Shown piece by piece: positions 12,801 to 25,838 of a DNA stretch of 64,000 bases. The notes under the pieces were generated by a model that had not been told where the DNA came from, did no database searches, and saw only the letters and a program-made list of their open reading frames with translations. The stretch is from Bursaphelenchus xylophilus (taxonomy: Eukaryota; Nematoda; Chromadorea; Rhabditida; Aphelenchoididae): contig CAJFCV020000005.1 in the NCBI GenBank assembly GCA_904066235.2, positions 9,357,501-9,421,500 of the forward strand, in the 5' to 3' direction. Each line of letters begins with the position of its first letter. The first letter of the stretch is position 1. The position numbers were made by a program, and so were the translations under genes.

Positions 12801-14160
12801 GGGAGTATATAGATCGTTTGGAGCACTTGGCAAATATTGGACGCTAGCTGACACGGAAGATACATCTACCATTCTAATTTTTGCGGTATGATGTTTTTAC
12901 GGTGTTTGTTGTAAAAAAGCAAAAAAAAAACATCGAAAAAATCACAAATTTTGTAAAAAAGTTCAAGAATTTATTTCAGTTGAAATCATCTATGAATGTA
13001 TGAAATCACAGGATATTACGAGGGTCGTCAAGCCAGATCAAGGCTGTCTGAAGATCAGATATATCGGAAAAATCCCAAAAATTCAAATTTTAATGTTATC
13101 CATGGCACACTAGTCTTTGATGGCCCAATTTAACTTATTTCTATTTCAATTTTTTCGTTAAACTACAAGAAATTGTGCTCTATTCTCTGCAAGTCAGTAA
13201 GATGTCACAGACATTCCATGAATCCCCTCAATCTCAGAAATATCATCAAAATTTGCGGAGAGCGCCAGACAAAACTCCCGGCATGTCTTGCGGCGAAAAC
13301 GGAACAAAAACGACTGGCCCGATCCTTGACGAAAGCAGGCCCCAGGAAAAACAAGGCCTCCCCGTCGATCCTACCGGGACAGCTGTTTGACCTGTTATCA
13401 GTGTGTATGTTTATGTGCGTCTTCCGCACAAGTAGTCGTAGTCGATCGTTTGGAGAGGTTGAAGGGCGGAAAACGATGGGGCGGAAGATGCGGTGAAGAA
13501 TGCAAAGGGCGGTTCAAAGAGTGCGAGGACAATGGGACACAATGGCCGTGATATTATCGTACAGTAATTGTTATTACCGCAACGCAAACAAAAAGTAGGG
13601 TATATTTAGTAGGGGACAAAAAAGTCTTCGGGGACATGATTTGGCCATTTTATAACACATTTTTTTGGCAAAAAATGACAATGTCATCAAAAAATTTTTA
13701 CCCCAAGAAAATGATTTAGTCTCTGTATAACGTATAATCAGCAGTAAAAAACGTTTGCTTCACATTTTCAACCCAAAAAATCTCAAAAACGGCCAGCTAA
13801 AGATGTTTTTTTCATCTTTTTCTCGGATTGCCTAGACCTGCCGAACTCTTTTTTGGCCACATGCTTTTTCTCCAATTACCAAGTCATTTGCGGAAAAAGA
13901 AAACGTAATAAAAATGCTTGACAACAACAGCTTCAGCAGGTATTGCTAGACGAAACAACAGGCGTTCCTGCCTGCAAATCTTGAGACAATGTTTTCCGAT
14001 AAACAAGACTTTCTAGACTTTTGCTTCAGAGATCTGGGTGGATAAATTCTTTAGTTTTGAGGAGATTGTTTAGCGAACTATGTGAAAAAATGTTCCGGCT
14101 TTGGCTGATTTGCATAAGCGGTTAAAGAAAGTGGGAAAACGCTAAAGATATGGGAATGTT
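12801..14160. other. Gene-free spacer
   Basis: Open frames at 13,170-13,500 overlap in three registers on two strands and show no splice signals or recognisable protein. The rest is AT-rich. Confidence 0.5.
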
Positions 14161-14203
14161 AAGTTCTCTAGTCAAAGATAAAGCCTCGAAACGTGTGAAG
14201 GGA
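14161..14203 (+). repeat. 43-bp hairpin-forming repeat, diverged copy 3
   Basis: About three quarters identical to the copies at 5,001 and 9,688; the best-kept part is GCCTCGAAACGTGTG. The left stem has become TTCTCTA and the right TGAAGGG. Mostly G-T wobble pairs remain, so the RNA stem would be weakened but not lost. Confidence 0.45.
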
Positions 14204-14299
14204 AAGTTTAGGGTCATAATTATCGTATATCACGGTAAACCCTTTGTAAAGTAGGGGTAATGTAGTGTTTTCTCCTTAATTAAATTTTTCGAGCATAAA

Positions 14300-15046
14300 T
14301 TGCCTTACTAGGGAAGTGTACAAACGAACCCTCACCAAATGGCAAGTGTTATACACCATTGGAAAGCCCTTGAAAAATGGTGAAAGGTACCATTTTCATT
14401 TTTTGCAGAATGCCTCAGGGCAAAAAATTATAAACGGTTGATTTGTCCCTTAAGTAGTTACAATATCTGCTGTGGAGCAAAATAAATCTTATTACAAAAC
14501 GCTAAATGGTACGTATTGCTACCAGGTTGGCCTAAGAATCATTATGAAGTTTGGCGCTTGCCAGTAAAACTATTTTACATATGATATTTAGTGGTTTTAA
14601 ATATCCCTAACGTGAAAAAACACTTTTCACTTTTTTTAATCTTGAAAAACATGTAAGTTTGGTGATTTTAACCGTAATAGACCGTTTTCTAGAAAAATTA
14701 AAGCGTTTGTAAAAGTTTAACTCAAATATTTTCCTAACTCTAAGAACGCAAAACGTTTTTGCCAAAGCTGGGAATCGAACCTAGCTTGGCTTGGCTTATC
14801 AGCCTGCTCGGAAAACCACTGCACTATTGAAGCAACCCTCTTTGAGGATTTTTATCCGCTCAAGAGAAAGAAAGATTTTTGTTGCAAAATGGCCTAAAAA
14901 GAATACAATTTACAGTATGTCGTCGCGGAAAGGCATTCTGCAAAAAATGAAAATGGTATCTTGCACCATTTTTCAAGGACTTTCAAATGGTGTATATCAC
15001 TTGCTATTTGGTGAGGGTTCGTTTGTACACTTCCCTAGTTAGGCAA
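14300..15046. mobile_element. Inverted-repeat element (~750 bp) with internal tRNA-like sequence
   Basis: The left end runs TTGCCTTACTAGGGAAGTG and continues for about 110 bp through GTACAAACGAACCCTCACC. The right end is its inverted copy, ending CTTCCCTAGTTAGGCAA. No transposase frame is present, so it is non-autonomous. A tRNA-like sequence sits inside the right half (14,761-14,836). If the true ends are CTAGGGAAG, both flanks are TTA, a possible target duplication. Confidence 0.7.
14761..14836 (-). tRNA. tRNA-like sequence (degenerate, in mobile element)
   Basis: Read on the minus strand it has a good internal A box (TAGTGCAGTGG) and a perfect B box (GGTTCGATTCC) at tRNA spacing, with a T-arm of four good pairs (CTAGG...CCCAG). 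The acceptor stem is poor and the anticodon stem does not form cleanly. A TTTT run follows within about 15 bases. It is more likely a tRNA-derived pol III promoter or pseudogene carried by the element than a working tRNA. Confidence 0.4.
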
Positions 15047-17879
15047 AAAAATAATGACAGTCAAGTACGGCCAAAAAACGCATTATTATTAGGAGATACT
15101 CGGCAACTCTCGACCAGTCAACTTTCCATCAAAAAAATCGAAAAGTTCAAGCTTTGCTAGGCAAATCTCCCGTCCCAAAATCTACGTACCACTTGAGTCC
15201 AAAATCTTTACAATCTTCCATTTCCTCCCACTCGTCGCTCGTTTTCTTAAAGTCCCTTTAGTTTACTCTTGAAAAACTCGCTCTTGCCAAAAAAGAATGT
15301 CAAAGATGGTGCACATCCGTTTTTTGAAGCCCCTTTTCTCCTCAAGTTGTCTTTAAAGCGCCAAGGACAATATACAAATAAGCTTTTTGTGTTCCTCTCC
15401 GGAAAACTTGCGGCGTCTTGGAAGTCCAAAAGCTTTATGAATTTTTTGATGATGTCAGAGAAAAAACAAAATTGAATAGAAAATAAAAAAAAATCGACAT
15501 TAAAAAAATTGGATTTTTTGTTTGTAAAATATTTTTTGGTTGACCAAAAAACTCGAGATAAATCGAGAAAATATGTTACGCGAGCTTAACTGTGTATGAC
15601 AGGCGCGCCAAAATAAAAAGGGGGGGGGTTAGGGGAACAAAAATTACATCAATCTTGGGAGCGACAAAAAATTCAAAGTCCAAAAAATTTTTTTGAAAAT
15701 TTTGCATTTTTCTGCGGGTTAAAGACCTCAAAAATGTTGTAGAAAAGGTCTTTTCTAATTTGAGCCGAATTTTATTACCTTATGATTGATAAATTTTACA
15801 TTACACCTTATTTTGAAAAAATCGAAAAAATGTAAAAAAATCAAAATAATTCCCAAATACATCCAGCAATTTCCCACTTCACCAATCTACTTTCTTAATA
15901 TTCCCTCAGCTTTCGGGGCTAGAAGACAAGGAAGCGTCGGAATGAACCTTTGAACAGAAGGAAGCGGAGCCCCCGTGGATAACAGAGATCCCTCTTCTTT
16001 TCGCCTTCGATCGGAACAAAGACTTTGCAAATTGAGACCGAAGCAAGATCCCCCAGCCGCAGATATTCAGCCCGAAAATGATCCGACGGTTCTTCTCGCC
16101 GCGGCCCATCAACGCTCGGCCGAGACGAAAGGAGGGCAAATATTGGGAATAGAAGAGGATACGGCCCGAAATTGATATCATTTCGAGGTCAAATCGGAAT
16201 AGGTAAGACGATGAAAGGGTGTTTAATTTTTAAGTTAGGACTTAAAATGCTTAAACGAGCTTAATTTTGCTATATGAGACAGATTTTTGAGAGAAAAATT
16301 TGAATAAAAAGAGAGAGGCACGGTTTTTAGGAGTTTTGGACGTTTTTCAAAAGTTTTAGGTCAAAATGCGGCAAGACTATGAAAGAAAAAATTCAAAATC
16401 TTGTAGCATATTGCATAATCAATCGGCCGGAAATAAAGACCCTTTCCAGAATAAATTTCAAAACCCTTAAAAAATACAAAAATCAACAAAAAAATATATT
16501 GTTTCCAGTATTTTTCGAACAAAACAGTACAGTAAGACCTTTCACAAAAAATTACAAAATCCTTTGTCATCTTACAGCTTATTGTCTGAAGATCTGATAT
16601 GAATCTAATTTTCACCGGAATCGCCATTCACTCCCACAAAATTCTCAAAATATTACACTCGCTTTCGTTCCTCAAGTCCAAGAAAGTACAAAACGAAAGT
16701 ACGAAAAAAATAAAAACGCCTCACTCTTCCCGTTTTCGGCGGCGCTCCGACGTCTTTACGGACAGCCAATTTTTCCGACTTCCGCCGTCCCGCGGGCCGC
16801 CGTTTAAACGCGGCCGAACTTTCGGCCGCCGCCGCCGACACAGAACAGGGACCGCCTCGGGGGCCCACCAATTTTTCCCAATCAAAACCATTTTCGCGCC
16901 AAATGCCCTGGAGGGTTCTGCCGGCGGAGGAGTGCGGGATTCCGATGAATTTTCGAGACACTCAGGTTTTCGTGGTGGGACCGGGACAAGTGGGTGGAAA
17001 CGATAAGAAGAGGATGTAAAATACGGATGCAAAAAAGTTTATGATGGTAAATTGTAAAATACGCTGGAATTACTGGGTTTTATTGAAAATATTCGTAAAA
17101 ATCAAAAAAATTTAAAAAATCAAAAGAAAAATTCATTTTGAAAATGGACTGAAAATGATATTAAAATGAATACAAGACTGTAACAACCCCAATAAAACCA
17201 ATCCCATATAATTCACTTCCGCATTACCAGCAAAAATCTGCCCTAAAGCTATAAAACTATATATCATAAACTCCCAATTGCTCCTCAATAAAATCACTGT
17301 AGAATATTGTAAAGTCAGCAGTTTACAATACGCTCCGACCTAACTGTAAACCAAGTGCTCGCAAAAAAAGCCAACCGGCTTTTGTCCGAAGATGGATTGA
17401 ATGTCTCGTTGATCTATTGCGCGGCTAAAATTTACTTTTGCAACGTTGAGGCGAACGGTGAGCCTCGATGGAATCAGAGGGAGGAAATGGAGGAGGTAGA
17501 GGAAACATGTATAGAGGTGATGGGAAAAAGTTTTTTGAGAGGAAAGGGTTAAGGGATGGGATGAAAATTTGGGGAAAGCTTGGGAAAATGAGGAAAATTT
17601 GATGGGAAAAACGATTTCGAAGATTTTTTAAACAATTTTTATGCTGGATTTATTATTTTAAAATTTTGACAACAAATCTTTTTTTCCTTCGAGAAAGAGG
17701 CCTTTTTGTTTCAATTGATCATGTAAAAAATGCATCCTCACTTGACAAAAGATCACCAAACCTTTACAGGTCTACAGAGTCCATGTGCTATTCAAAAATC
17801 CAAACTTGTCCCCATAAAATCCCCAATAAATCGAAAAAAATCTCAAAAACCCTTCCACTCGTCATTTCCGGATTGTAAA
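15047..17879. other. Gene-free spacer with GC-rich island
   Basis: No supported exon. A G9 tract lies near 15,621. GC-rich islands at about 15,900-16,150 and 16,730-17,000 are open in several frames on both strands and include GCCGTTTAAACGCGGC, a near-palindrome. No tRNA or protein family is recognised. Confidence 0.5.
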
Positions 17880-18440
17880 CACTCTGCTACAGTAATCCCC
17901 ACCTCATATCCCTCGGATCTACACCCAATCCAGCCCGGTCGGGATTACCCATCCGAACAGGCCTGCAACGCTTTTTTCGGCAGATCTCCGCCCGAAAAAC
18001 CGAGCGGATTACGTCGTTCGGCGGCGCGGTATTACATAACGCGCGGAAACGAGGCGCAAAAAAAACAACATGCCCATGTTTGCAATGGATGGATTTACCG
18101 TGAGTAAGTGTATCATGCGAAAAGAGCTTTGCCTCCACCGCGAAAAAATATGACGTCATTTGCGGAGAGCGCGATTTCGGCGAGGGCCGGAAAGAGAAAC
18201 GCGAAAGATCGGAGGCGGGCGGCGACAAATGCCTGAGGCGGGATGTCGCGACGGTCGCGCGGAAAGACGGCTTTCGGCGTCAAAGTGGCTCTTCGTTTTT
18301 TATCGCCGCACCAGACGGCTATAACAACCGGTTGATCGCGATGGAGACCCGCCGAGAGGGCAGGCGCAACGAAGAGGGTGGGGGAAAGAGAAAAGGAAAC
18401 GCCGACGTGAAACGAACATTTCAACGGGCGCTGCAGGGCT
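17880..18440. promoter_or_regulatory. GC-rich candidate regulatory island with CRE site
   Basis: About 560 bp of CpG-rich sequence stands out from AT-rich surroundings. It contains the palindromic CRE/ATF site TGACGTCA at 18,151-18,158 and a bZIP-like ATTACATAAC near 18,032. A possible ten-codon first exon (ATG at 18,070, then ACC followed by GTGAGTAAGT at 18,100) lies inside it, but no downstream exon was found. The regulatory role is inferred from composition and motifs only. Confidence 0.25.
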
Positions 18441-19910
18441 GAAAGGAGTTCTCAAGGGGTGGTGGAAAGAAAGGGACGATTACGCCATCGATGGCGCAAT
18501 AGCAATACATAACATGAGTGATAGAAGGGGGAAGGAAGTGGGAGGGGACGTTCGCCGTTCCGTTCAAGAATACAGGAAGTTTTTTGGGCGGTGGGGAGGA
18601 GAAATGAATGGGCAGGGGGGCTTTTGGAGTGTAGAGTAAGGTGAAGCAGACATATGGAGACAAAATAATAAATAATTGTTGCAAATTCACCTGATATACG
18701 TAGTAAAAGGCAAAACTGTAGTGATCAAGCGAAACGTTTGGAAATAAAGGGATGGCTATCTGAAAATTCAGTTCCGTCTAAAAAATACGACCGAGACCTT
18801 TCTAAAGGGGAATGTGAATAAATTAAGCTAGGGTAGACCGAATTGATATCTAAGAATGATTTTAGGTCACTAGAAGCCAAAGAATTGTCGCTACTACAAA
18901 AGCCCTGTATTACGACGCCTTCAGATACCGCACACTTATTTTTTAGGACATCGAGGAGTCGTTATATGTCACGTTCTCTCTATTACAAACAAAAACTTTA
19001 GGATTACCCCATTTTTTCGGGAATTCTACAATTTTTTCCACTTTCTAGTTTTTTCTCAATTTCTGTGACTTGTTTCTTCGTTTTGTGTTTCTAAAGGTAC
19101 CTCAAAAAATCCACAACGCCCCCATCTGTCTTTCAAATTCTTCTCATGTAAATTGAAACATGATTAAAATTGATTAGTTTTACAAAAAAATTACAATTTT
19201 CGAGCCCACGGAAAAAGGTGAATATTACAGAAGAGTATTTCCGAGGCTAGGATAATTGAAAACGGATATTACGACGTTCGTAACGGTCTCGCTTCTTCAC
19301 CGTTGGAGATCACATTAACTACAGAGAGTATAGTTAAAAGCAGTCATTGTTAACATGTAAATGACAAGTTGAATTAACGTATTTTGCTTGAACAAAACAT
19401 AAATTGAAATGTATTTGAAACGCATGAAAAAATTTGAAGTGGTATGAATAGGAAATTTCTATTGATAAGTCAAAGGACAGTGTGGGATATTGTATCATGT
19501 TTGAAGTAAAATTTGAAGTTTCGAGTTGTAAATGAATGTCAATTGGGCTGACGGTGATATAAAGATACATAAGAAGGGTTTTCAAAAGTTTAGCACACAT
19601 TCCCAAATAGCCAAGGTTTTGAAAAAATAATTTTTGACAAAAATTGTCTTCAAATCTCTTTAACTTGTTCGCTATAGAAAGGTTTGGCATTTAGAAAGCC
19701 TGATAGGTTCGAAACTAGTAAGATTTTGGCGTCGTTTCCGTTGAAAAAGCTTTGTTTTGTACAGATTATCCAATACGTTGCATGATGAGTAACTTCAAAA
19801 AATGGTGTGACCAAAATTGATGTCATCGCCGACGGAATTGCAAGCCGAATAAATATTTTTTTAATCAAGGACTTCTAAAAATTCTTATCGAAAAATGTCG
19901 CGCCATCGTA
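18441..19910. other. Gene-free spacer
   Basis: AT-rich sequence without convincing exons. The longest open frame (about 118 codons, minus strand near 19,334-19,690) lacks splice signals or recognisable domains. Confidence 0.55.
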
Positions 19911-20094
19911 CTAGTCCTTCCGGAAAGTCGCCGGAATGATTTTTGGTGTTTGCACTGTGCACAAAAAGTCAGGGTGCGAGCGACAGCCAAAAGCCTATTG
20001 CACGGTGCAAAAAGCAAGAAATTGCACAGTGCAAAGAAAGCTTTTGTTTTCGCACAGTGCGTATCGCCGATTTCATTTCGGCGACTCTTTTTCT
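19911..20094. mobile_element. Repeat family C element (GCACTGTGC family)
   Basis: Begins CTAGTCCTTCCGGAAAGTCG and ends near TTTCGGCGACTC. It contains several near-palindromic GCACTGTGC / GCACAGTGC motifs spaced through the unit, including TTGCACGGTGCAAAAAGC. Related copies are at 26,784-27,117 and 48,629-49,044. No coding capacity; a non-autonomous palindromic element. Confidence 0.7.
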
Positions 20095-20096
20095 AA

Positions 20097-20530
20097 CAAG
20101 AAAAGTACTTCTATAGGGTATGGAGTTACAGGCCGAGGCATATATCAAAAAAAAAACGCAAAATTTTTCTGAATTTTTTCTGTAAAAACTAGCTGCCCAA
20201 CTTTTTGTAAGTGCGAAAAAACCCAACCTTTTTCGAGACACCACGTACAAGTCCGTTTTTTGGAACTATAATTAAGGTGTAGTATTAATCAAATTTGATT
20301 TTTAAGGTTGTCAAGATGCCAAGGGTTTACTTGAGCTCAAAACAAAGCTTTTGAATTGGTAAAAGCTTGGTCAAAAAGGCATTAAAAGTTCCGAGGGTTT
20401 TTTCGCCCTTACATACTATAACTGGGCAGCTATTTTTTACATATTCTGAATCAGAAAAACTTTTTTAGCGATTTTTTATATATGTCTCTACCCATAACTC
20501 CATACCCCATAGAAGTACCTTGCTTTTAAA
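20097..20530. mobile_element. Palindromic MITE (~430 bp)
   Basis: The left end contains GTACTTCTATAGGGTATGG and the right end the inverted CCATACCCCATAGAAGTAC. The interior is AT-rich and carries inverted AGCTGCCCA / TGGGCAGCT. It lies directly beside the family C copy. No transposase frame. Confidence 0.7.
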
Positions 20531-22756
20531 AAACATTTTCCCATGCTGTTAAAAGCATGACTACATCCGGAGTGGATAAAAAATCAATGTCCAAAGCCAT
20601 AAACTTATCACTTTTCCTCACAACTCACTCACTCTCCTTACTCCTTTACTCTCTGACTTTTTTTTGCTGAACCTGACGAGGCTGAGGCTGTTCCCCCTTT
20701 TTCCTGATCACACCAACGGAACGGAAACAAAACCAAAAATCAAACAAAAAAGATTGCGCGGAATTACAGGAGAGTAAAATTGAAAGGAAAGGAGACCTCG
20801 GGGTTCAGGAAAATACAATCATTTGTCAAAGGGATTATGGGAGGATGACAAACAGACGTGAAGATGGAGATGAACTTTTTTTAATTTGGTGGAATTACCG
20901 TATTTTTTTTTGGATGTTTATGTATAATGTATTTACAGTAAAACGATGGGTTTTAAACCTGTCAAAAAATTGTTCGTTTTAGAAAGGTTTTGTTATGTGG
21001 AGGTTTTTTTCGGCAAAAATTTTACTCTTAAAGCCTCTAAAATCGTATGTTATAGACAAGTTTTTTGATATGTGAGAGGTTGTTGTAGACTGATTTGACA
21101 CCAGGAAACCTTACAATTTTTGGAAAAGTAAACAATTAGCATAACAAAAAATTACAATATCGCTGAAAATCATATTACTGGCTCGTTCGCGTGAGGATTT
21201 TCAAAATTCGTTTCCAATAAAAAAACGGAATTATACATTTGTAGTTTTATTTCTTGTATAATGGGAATTTGAGAGCGTACTTTGTAGGGAGGAGGTGTAC
21301 AAAAAATTTTTGCTGACAAAAAATTTTGGGCTTTTTTTTATTTTTTAAGTTTGATTTTTAAAAAAACATTTTTTAAACACATAAAAACACAACTTAAAAT
21401 CCAGAAAAAAGCAACGTATTTTACAAAAAAATCCTCTTAAAAAGTCAAACGATCCTTTGGACCCTCAAAAAAATCTCACCGGCATTCCATTTCCTCATTT
21501 TTTCGCCTTCTCCATGGCCTCCAGAAAATTGAAAAGCTTCTTCCTTTGATTCGAATTAAGCATCCAAAAAATGATTCCGGTAAATTTTCGCGTCTGGAAA
21601 AGAGTAAAAATATAACCTTGAGGAGGCGAAAAAGTAACAAAAAACAGGAAACACGAGACGACATTAGACATGCGCGTCTGGGACAGTCGTCGCGAGAGGA
21701 AAAGGTTAATGGGTAATCAATGGGAGAGGTGGAGGTGATGGGTACTCGGGGACTGTTGGAGGGTCGGAAGGGTCCAAAAAATACAAATGTTTAGTACAAT
21801 AATAAAGGTTGAAAATTGTGTAATTGTCATACTGTACCATGCAAATTCCGGTAGATAAAAAAGACCGAAAATGTTCAAATGCTTCGGTATCAAAAATTAT
21901 CACTGCTACCTATGAAAAATCAGTCAAGATTCCCTCCATGAAACGCACGGCGCCAAAAAAATTTATTCGCTATATAAAGGTTTTGTAGTAGGAAAACTTC
22001 TTGGATAAAAAAATTGAGTTTTGAGATTTTTGACAGAGCTGGAGGCAAAAAAAACGTAAAAAAGTTTATAAGATACATAATTTTTGGCTGTAGACATTTT
22101 TCCCCAAGAAAATCGCGTTTTTTAGAAATTTTGCCTCTGATTTTCAACAGTTGCCAAACGTGGCCAGAAAGTCCAAATCAGAAATTCTAATGCTATATAT
22201 CTTTTGACAGCAATATCTTATTGATTCCTGCCAAACGCAAGCTAAAAATTTAGTATATATGTCATAGCAAATGCTAATCTAAATTTGTGCCAAGTTTCAC
22301 CAAAATTAAAAGTTCGCAATTAGAACAATTTCCCTGTTGATTGTGACCGCCGATGCGCGATATACCACTGATCACTCCCTCTGGCTTCCCTCTCATCCGA
22401 AAAAGCAAAAGCAAAACGTATACAAAAAGTTTGCTCACGGACAAAAAATTATTTATTTTTTGTTGAGATCACGGGACTTGAAGAAGAGTAAGGAAGGGGG
22501 GAAGGAAGATTCCTCTCCAATAAAAGTGAAAGTATCAAGGAGGAATAAATCAAAGGGAAGAAGGAAAAGAACAGCTGGGCGCTTGACGTGAGCAAAAACG
22601 ACGCAATGGCCGTAAAATGGAAGGACGGCAAGGAGGAGGAGGAGGAGGTCAGAAAATGAAAAAAAGTTCAAGGTACAGCCCAAGAATGCAACGATTTGCG
22701 ACAGACGGAGGCTGAGTGTTTCAAAGAACCATTCGTTGAAAAAGCTGTATATCACT
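20531..22756. other. Gene-free spacer
   Basis: AT-rich, with no supported exon. Positions 22,190-22,325 keep a worn stretch of family A (AATTTGTGCCAAGTTTCACC). A (GGA)n run lies near 22,632. Confidence 0.55.
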
Positions 22757-22890
22757 CTGTCGGGAAAATAGCGTGGATTTTTCGCATAAAAATGTATATC
22801 TCGCTCATCAAATCACCAGCCGCGCATAGCCGTGGCAAACGATAATGGGCGATTTTAGCGCGCGATGATACCACATAATTTTCCCGACAG
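22757..22890. mobile_element. Short MITE family D, copy 1 (~134 bp)
   Basis: Ends are CTGTCGGGAAAATA and the inverted ATTTTCCCGACAG. The interior is CG-rich (AGCCGCGCATAGCCG). Copies with the same ends lie at 33,728-33,866 and 39,447-39,588. Confidence 0.75.
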
Positions 22891-25838
22891 CCTGATAGGG
22901 GTTTTTATTAATGGCGACAAAGAAAATGGGGGGAAATCAGAATGTAATGAGTAGAAATCCGGATTTTATAAAGAAAAAAGAGACAAATTTAAAGACAAGA
23001 ACAATTGTTTAATCTAAAAATCTCAAATAACGTTAAATTTCCGACAATTTTCAACGTACAAAATCTCGGCTTCTCCATGCAACCTGCTTCAAGTTTTTGT
23101 CAAAATCAAGGACCTTTTGTTTAAAAGAAAACTTAAATCGCAGAAATCATTGTCCCCGGGAATTCCGTGGGCCTTTATGTCAGTAATATCACGAAAGTTT
23201 GCCCACAAAAAGCAGCAACAACACAACGTCTGATTCTCACTTGCACTTTAGTCATCGGACCACAAAAAAGGGAAAGGGAGACCCTGAAAGTCGCCCTCCT
23301 CTTTGATGGTTACCCTATACAAAGTCATCCCCCCACCACCACCACCAAAGAAGAATGGGGGACAAGAGTGAAAGTGATGGAAGAGGAATTGACGGGGTTT
23401 CGGCCGCGCGGAAAGAATCGTCTGCAAAGTCATAAATTCCTTGTCTCCCGTCTCCCGGGATCAGCTGATCTCTGCCGGTGACCTTGAATCTTCCGAATTC
23501 CCCATTTTTTGTTACTTTCGGAATACTTTTTGAAGAGTGTTAAGAACGAGTAAGACGAAGTGGCGAAGGATCAAAAATGAAGTAAGGAAAGTGTAAAGTT
23601 GAGAGAAGATTGGGACTTAGGAAGGTTTGAGTTGCGAAATCGAAAGCTCTTGAAATCGTATAACAGCGTATTCACAATTAAACCAAGCCAAAAAAATTAC
23701 TGGAATTGGTAAAAAGTTAAAGAAAAATCATCAATTCTCGATCAGAATTGATGACCAAAAGCTTTATATTACCGTCAAATTTTGGATATAAGCTTTATAC
23801 AGACCACAACCCCACTCCTTAAAATTTGAGCCAGGCCTTTGCAAAGACAGCCCAAATATTTTGTGAAATTTGCAACTCCAAAAAGGCTGAGTTTCTGGAA
23901 ATTTCCGACTTAAAAATTTCAGTGGTTCATGCAATGGACACTCTGAAAATTATGTTTATATCGCAGAGGAATCTAGTCTTTAGTAGTGCCAAATTTCATC
24001 ATGATCCGAGGCCTGAACCTTGAGCATTTCCTAACTTATAGTTTCGCCACTCCCGAATTTTTGCTTTTCCTCCTAAAATCAAAAAATAAGCTCATTTGGC
24101 CATCGAAAATCACCCCTGTCCTAACCAGACGCCCTACCGTAACATCCAAACAATGACTTCAAAGATCGAAAAGTTCACGTGATTTGGCGGCAGTCCAAAA
24201 AGGATCGCCCATCCCGCATCCCGCATCCTTCATTTTTTGTCCTCACGAGTCTGACGAGCAATTTTTTGTTCGAAAATGGCGCGAAAAAGTGCTCTGCTGT
24301 GGGCTGCTATTCAATTCAGAAGGCCCTTGTTCCTCCTAAACCTCTTTGGCTCACGTTGAAATTCCGGGGCGAAAGTAAAAACCAAACAAAACTTAAGACT
24401 TCTCAAACAACCGCCGAACGACGGAGAGAACGTTCCGCAAAAACAAATATACTAAAAGTGAAGGAGTTGAGACGGCAATAATGGGGAAACGTTGGGAGCA
24501 TAGAGTAGTGGGTCAAAGAAGGTAAATTTTGTCGTATTTTAGAGGGGTGTTTGGTCCAAGAAGGGCGAAGAATCACGTGTAGGAGAAGGGTCAAAAACAG
24601 TCGTATTATTAAAAAAAGAAATACGTATATCTAAAAATTACAGTAAGATCTTGACAGATTGAAAGGTTAACAGCAATGTAAAGCCTTTGGGTATCCTTTA
24701 AAACGTCCGGAAAATTTTTTGGGCTAGTTAAAAGAAGTCTCCTTTAACAAGATTTTGATCCCTTCTTCGACCAAAAGTATAATATCAGAAAGGAGCCCAA
24801 TAGTCTGGTTTCATCAATGCCTTCAGTGGAAGGAGAGGGAAAATAGAGTGTAATAAGATGTTGAAACACTGATCATGATCGAACTATCACACGCAAACTC
24901 TAGACGGGTTGGAAAACTGTCGCATGTGACTTGAGATTTGAACTAATGGACAAAAAATTACCTTAACGATATTTAGGTATCATCTGCCACATGCAATTTG
25001 TAAAACATAATGTTACAAATTCACGTCGCCAAAATCACTCCAGTAACTTTACGAACGGTCTAGGATTTCGCTACGGCAACTTTTTTGGAAGATTCTAATT
25101 TTTCCCTGCTTATAAAAGGAGCTTTGTAACATACATATCGGGCTCATAATTTCGTCATAGGACCCACTTCTATTATATATTATAACAGACTTCATTATGA
25201 AAACATATGTATTTCTTGGGATCCCTGCTTTCAAGAGCTTTGAATTTATCATAATCACAATTTGGAAATAATATATAGTTAAGCCCTTCCGCGGCTGATG
25301 AAAACTGTACTTTCAAGCAAATCGCCTCTACTGAAAGTTCACATCTCCTAAAGTAACTTGTTTTTTCAAAAAATATAATAACAAACAATACAGAGATCCT
25401 CTTACAAAACTATTCCTGGTCAATCTCTTATCATAAAATCCGTCTCTTAAAGTTGTACGGTAGCAACTAAGCCTTCTGTAAGAGGAAACAGAAAGCTGAC
25501 TCATAATCGGATAAGACTTGTAATCTACAAATGAGATAAACGATGGTTCCTTGTGTGTCTACGTGCGGTTTTGACAAAGTCTTTGCAGAGATTAGCAAAG
25601 CAACAGTATGTGGAATTGGGAGGGGAGATTGCGGTAGCTTAAAAAAGGATCAAAGTGCGACGCAGAAAGTTTTCATATAGGCTACAAGGTTTGCATATAA
25701 AAATGGTCTAGATCGGATGTCAATTCCAGAAATTTTAGCTAGCGCTTTGCAGGCGCAACCAAATATTCAACGATTTTGGCAGACGAGAGAGTACGCAAAA
25801 ATGATATTTTTAGCTAAAGCTTGGTCGATTCTACGCCG
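22891..25838. other. Gene-free spacer
   Basis: No supported exon. GC-rich patches at about 23,170-23,480 (with a CCACCACCACC run) and 24,180-24,450 are open on both strands. Near 25,729-25,800 there is a short family A fragment (AGCTAGCGCTTTGCAGGCG). Confidence 0.5.

Noticed and set aside
16599..17006. 135-codon frame and overlapping minus-strand frames
   Set aside because: GC-rich island open in several registers; arginine-rich translation typical of non-coding GC-rich DNA.
18070..18099. Ten-codon possible first exon with strong donor GTGAGTAAGT
   Set aside because: No downstream exon found; too short to support alone. Mentioned only within the regulatory island.
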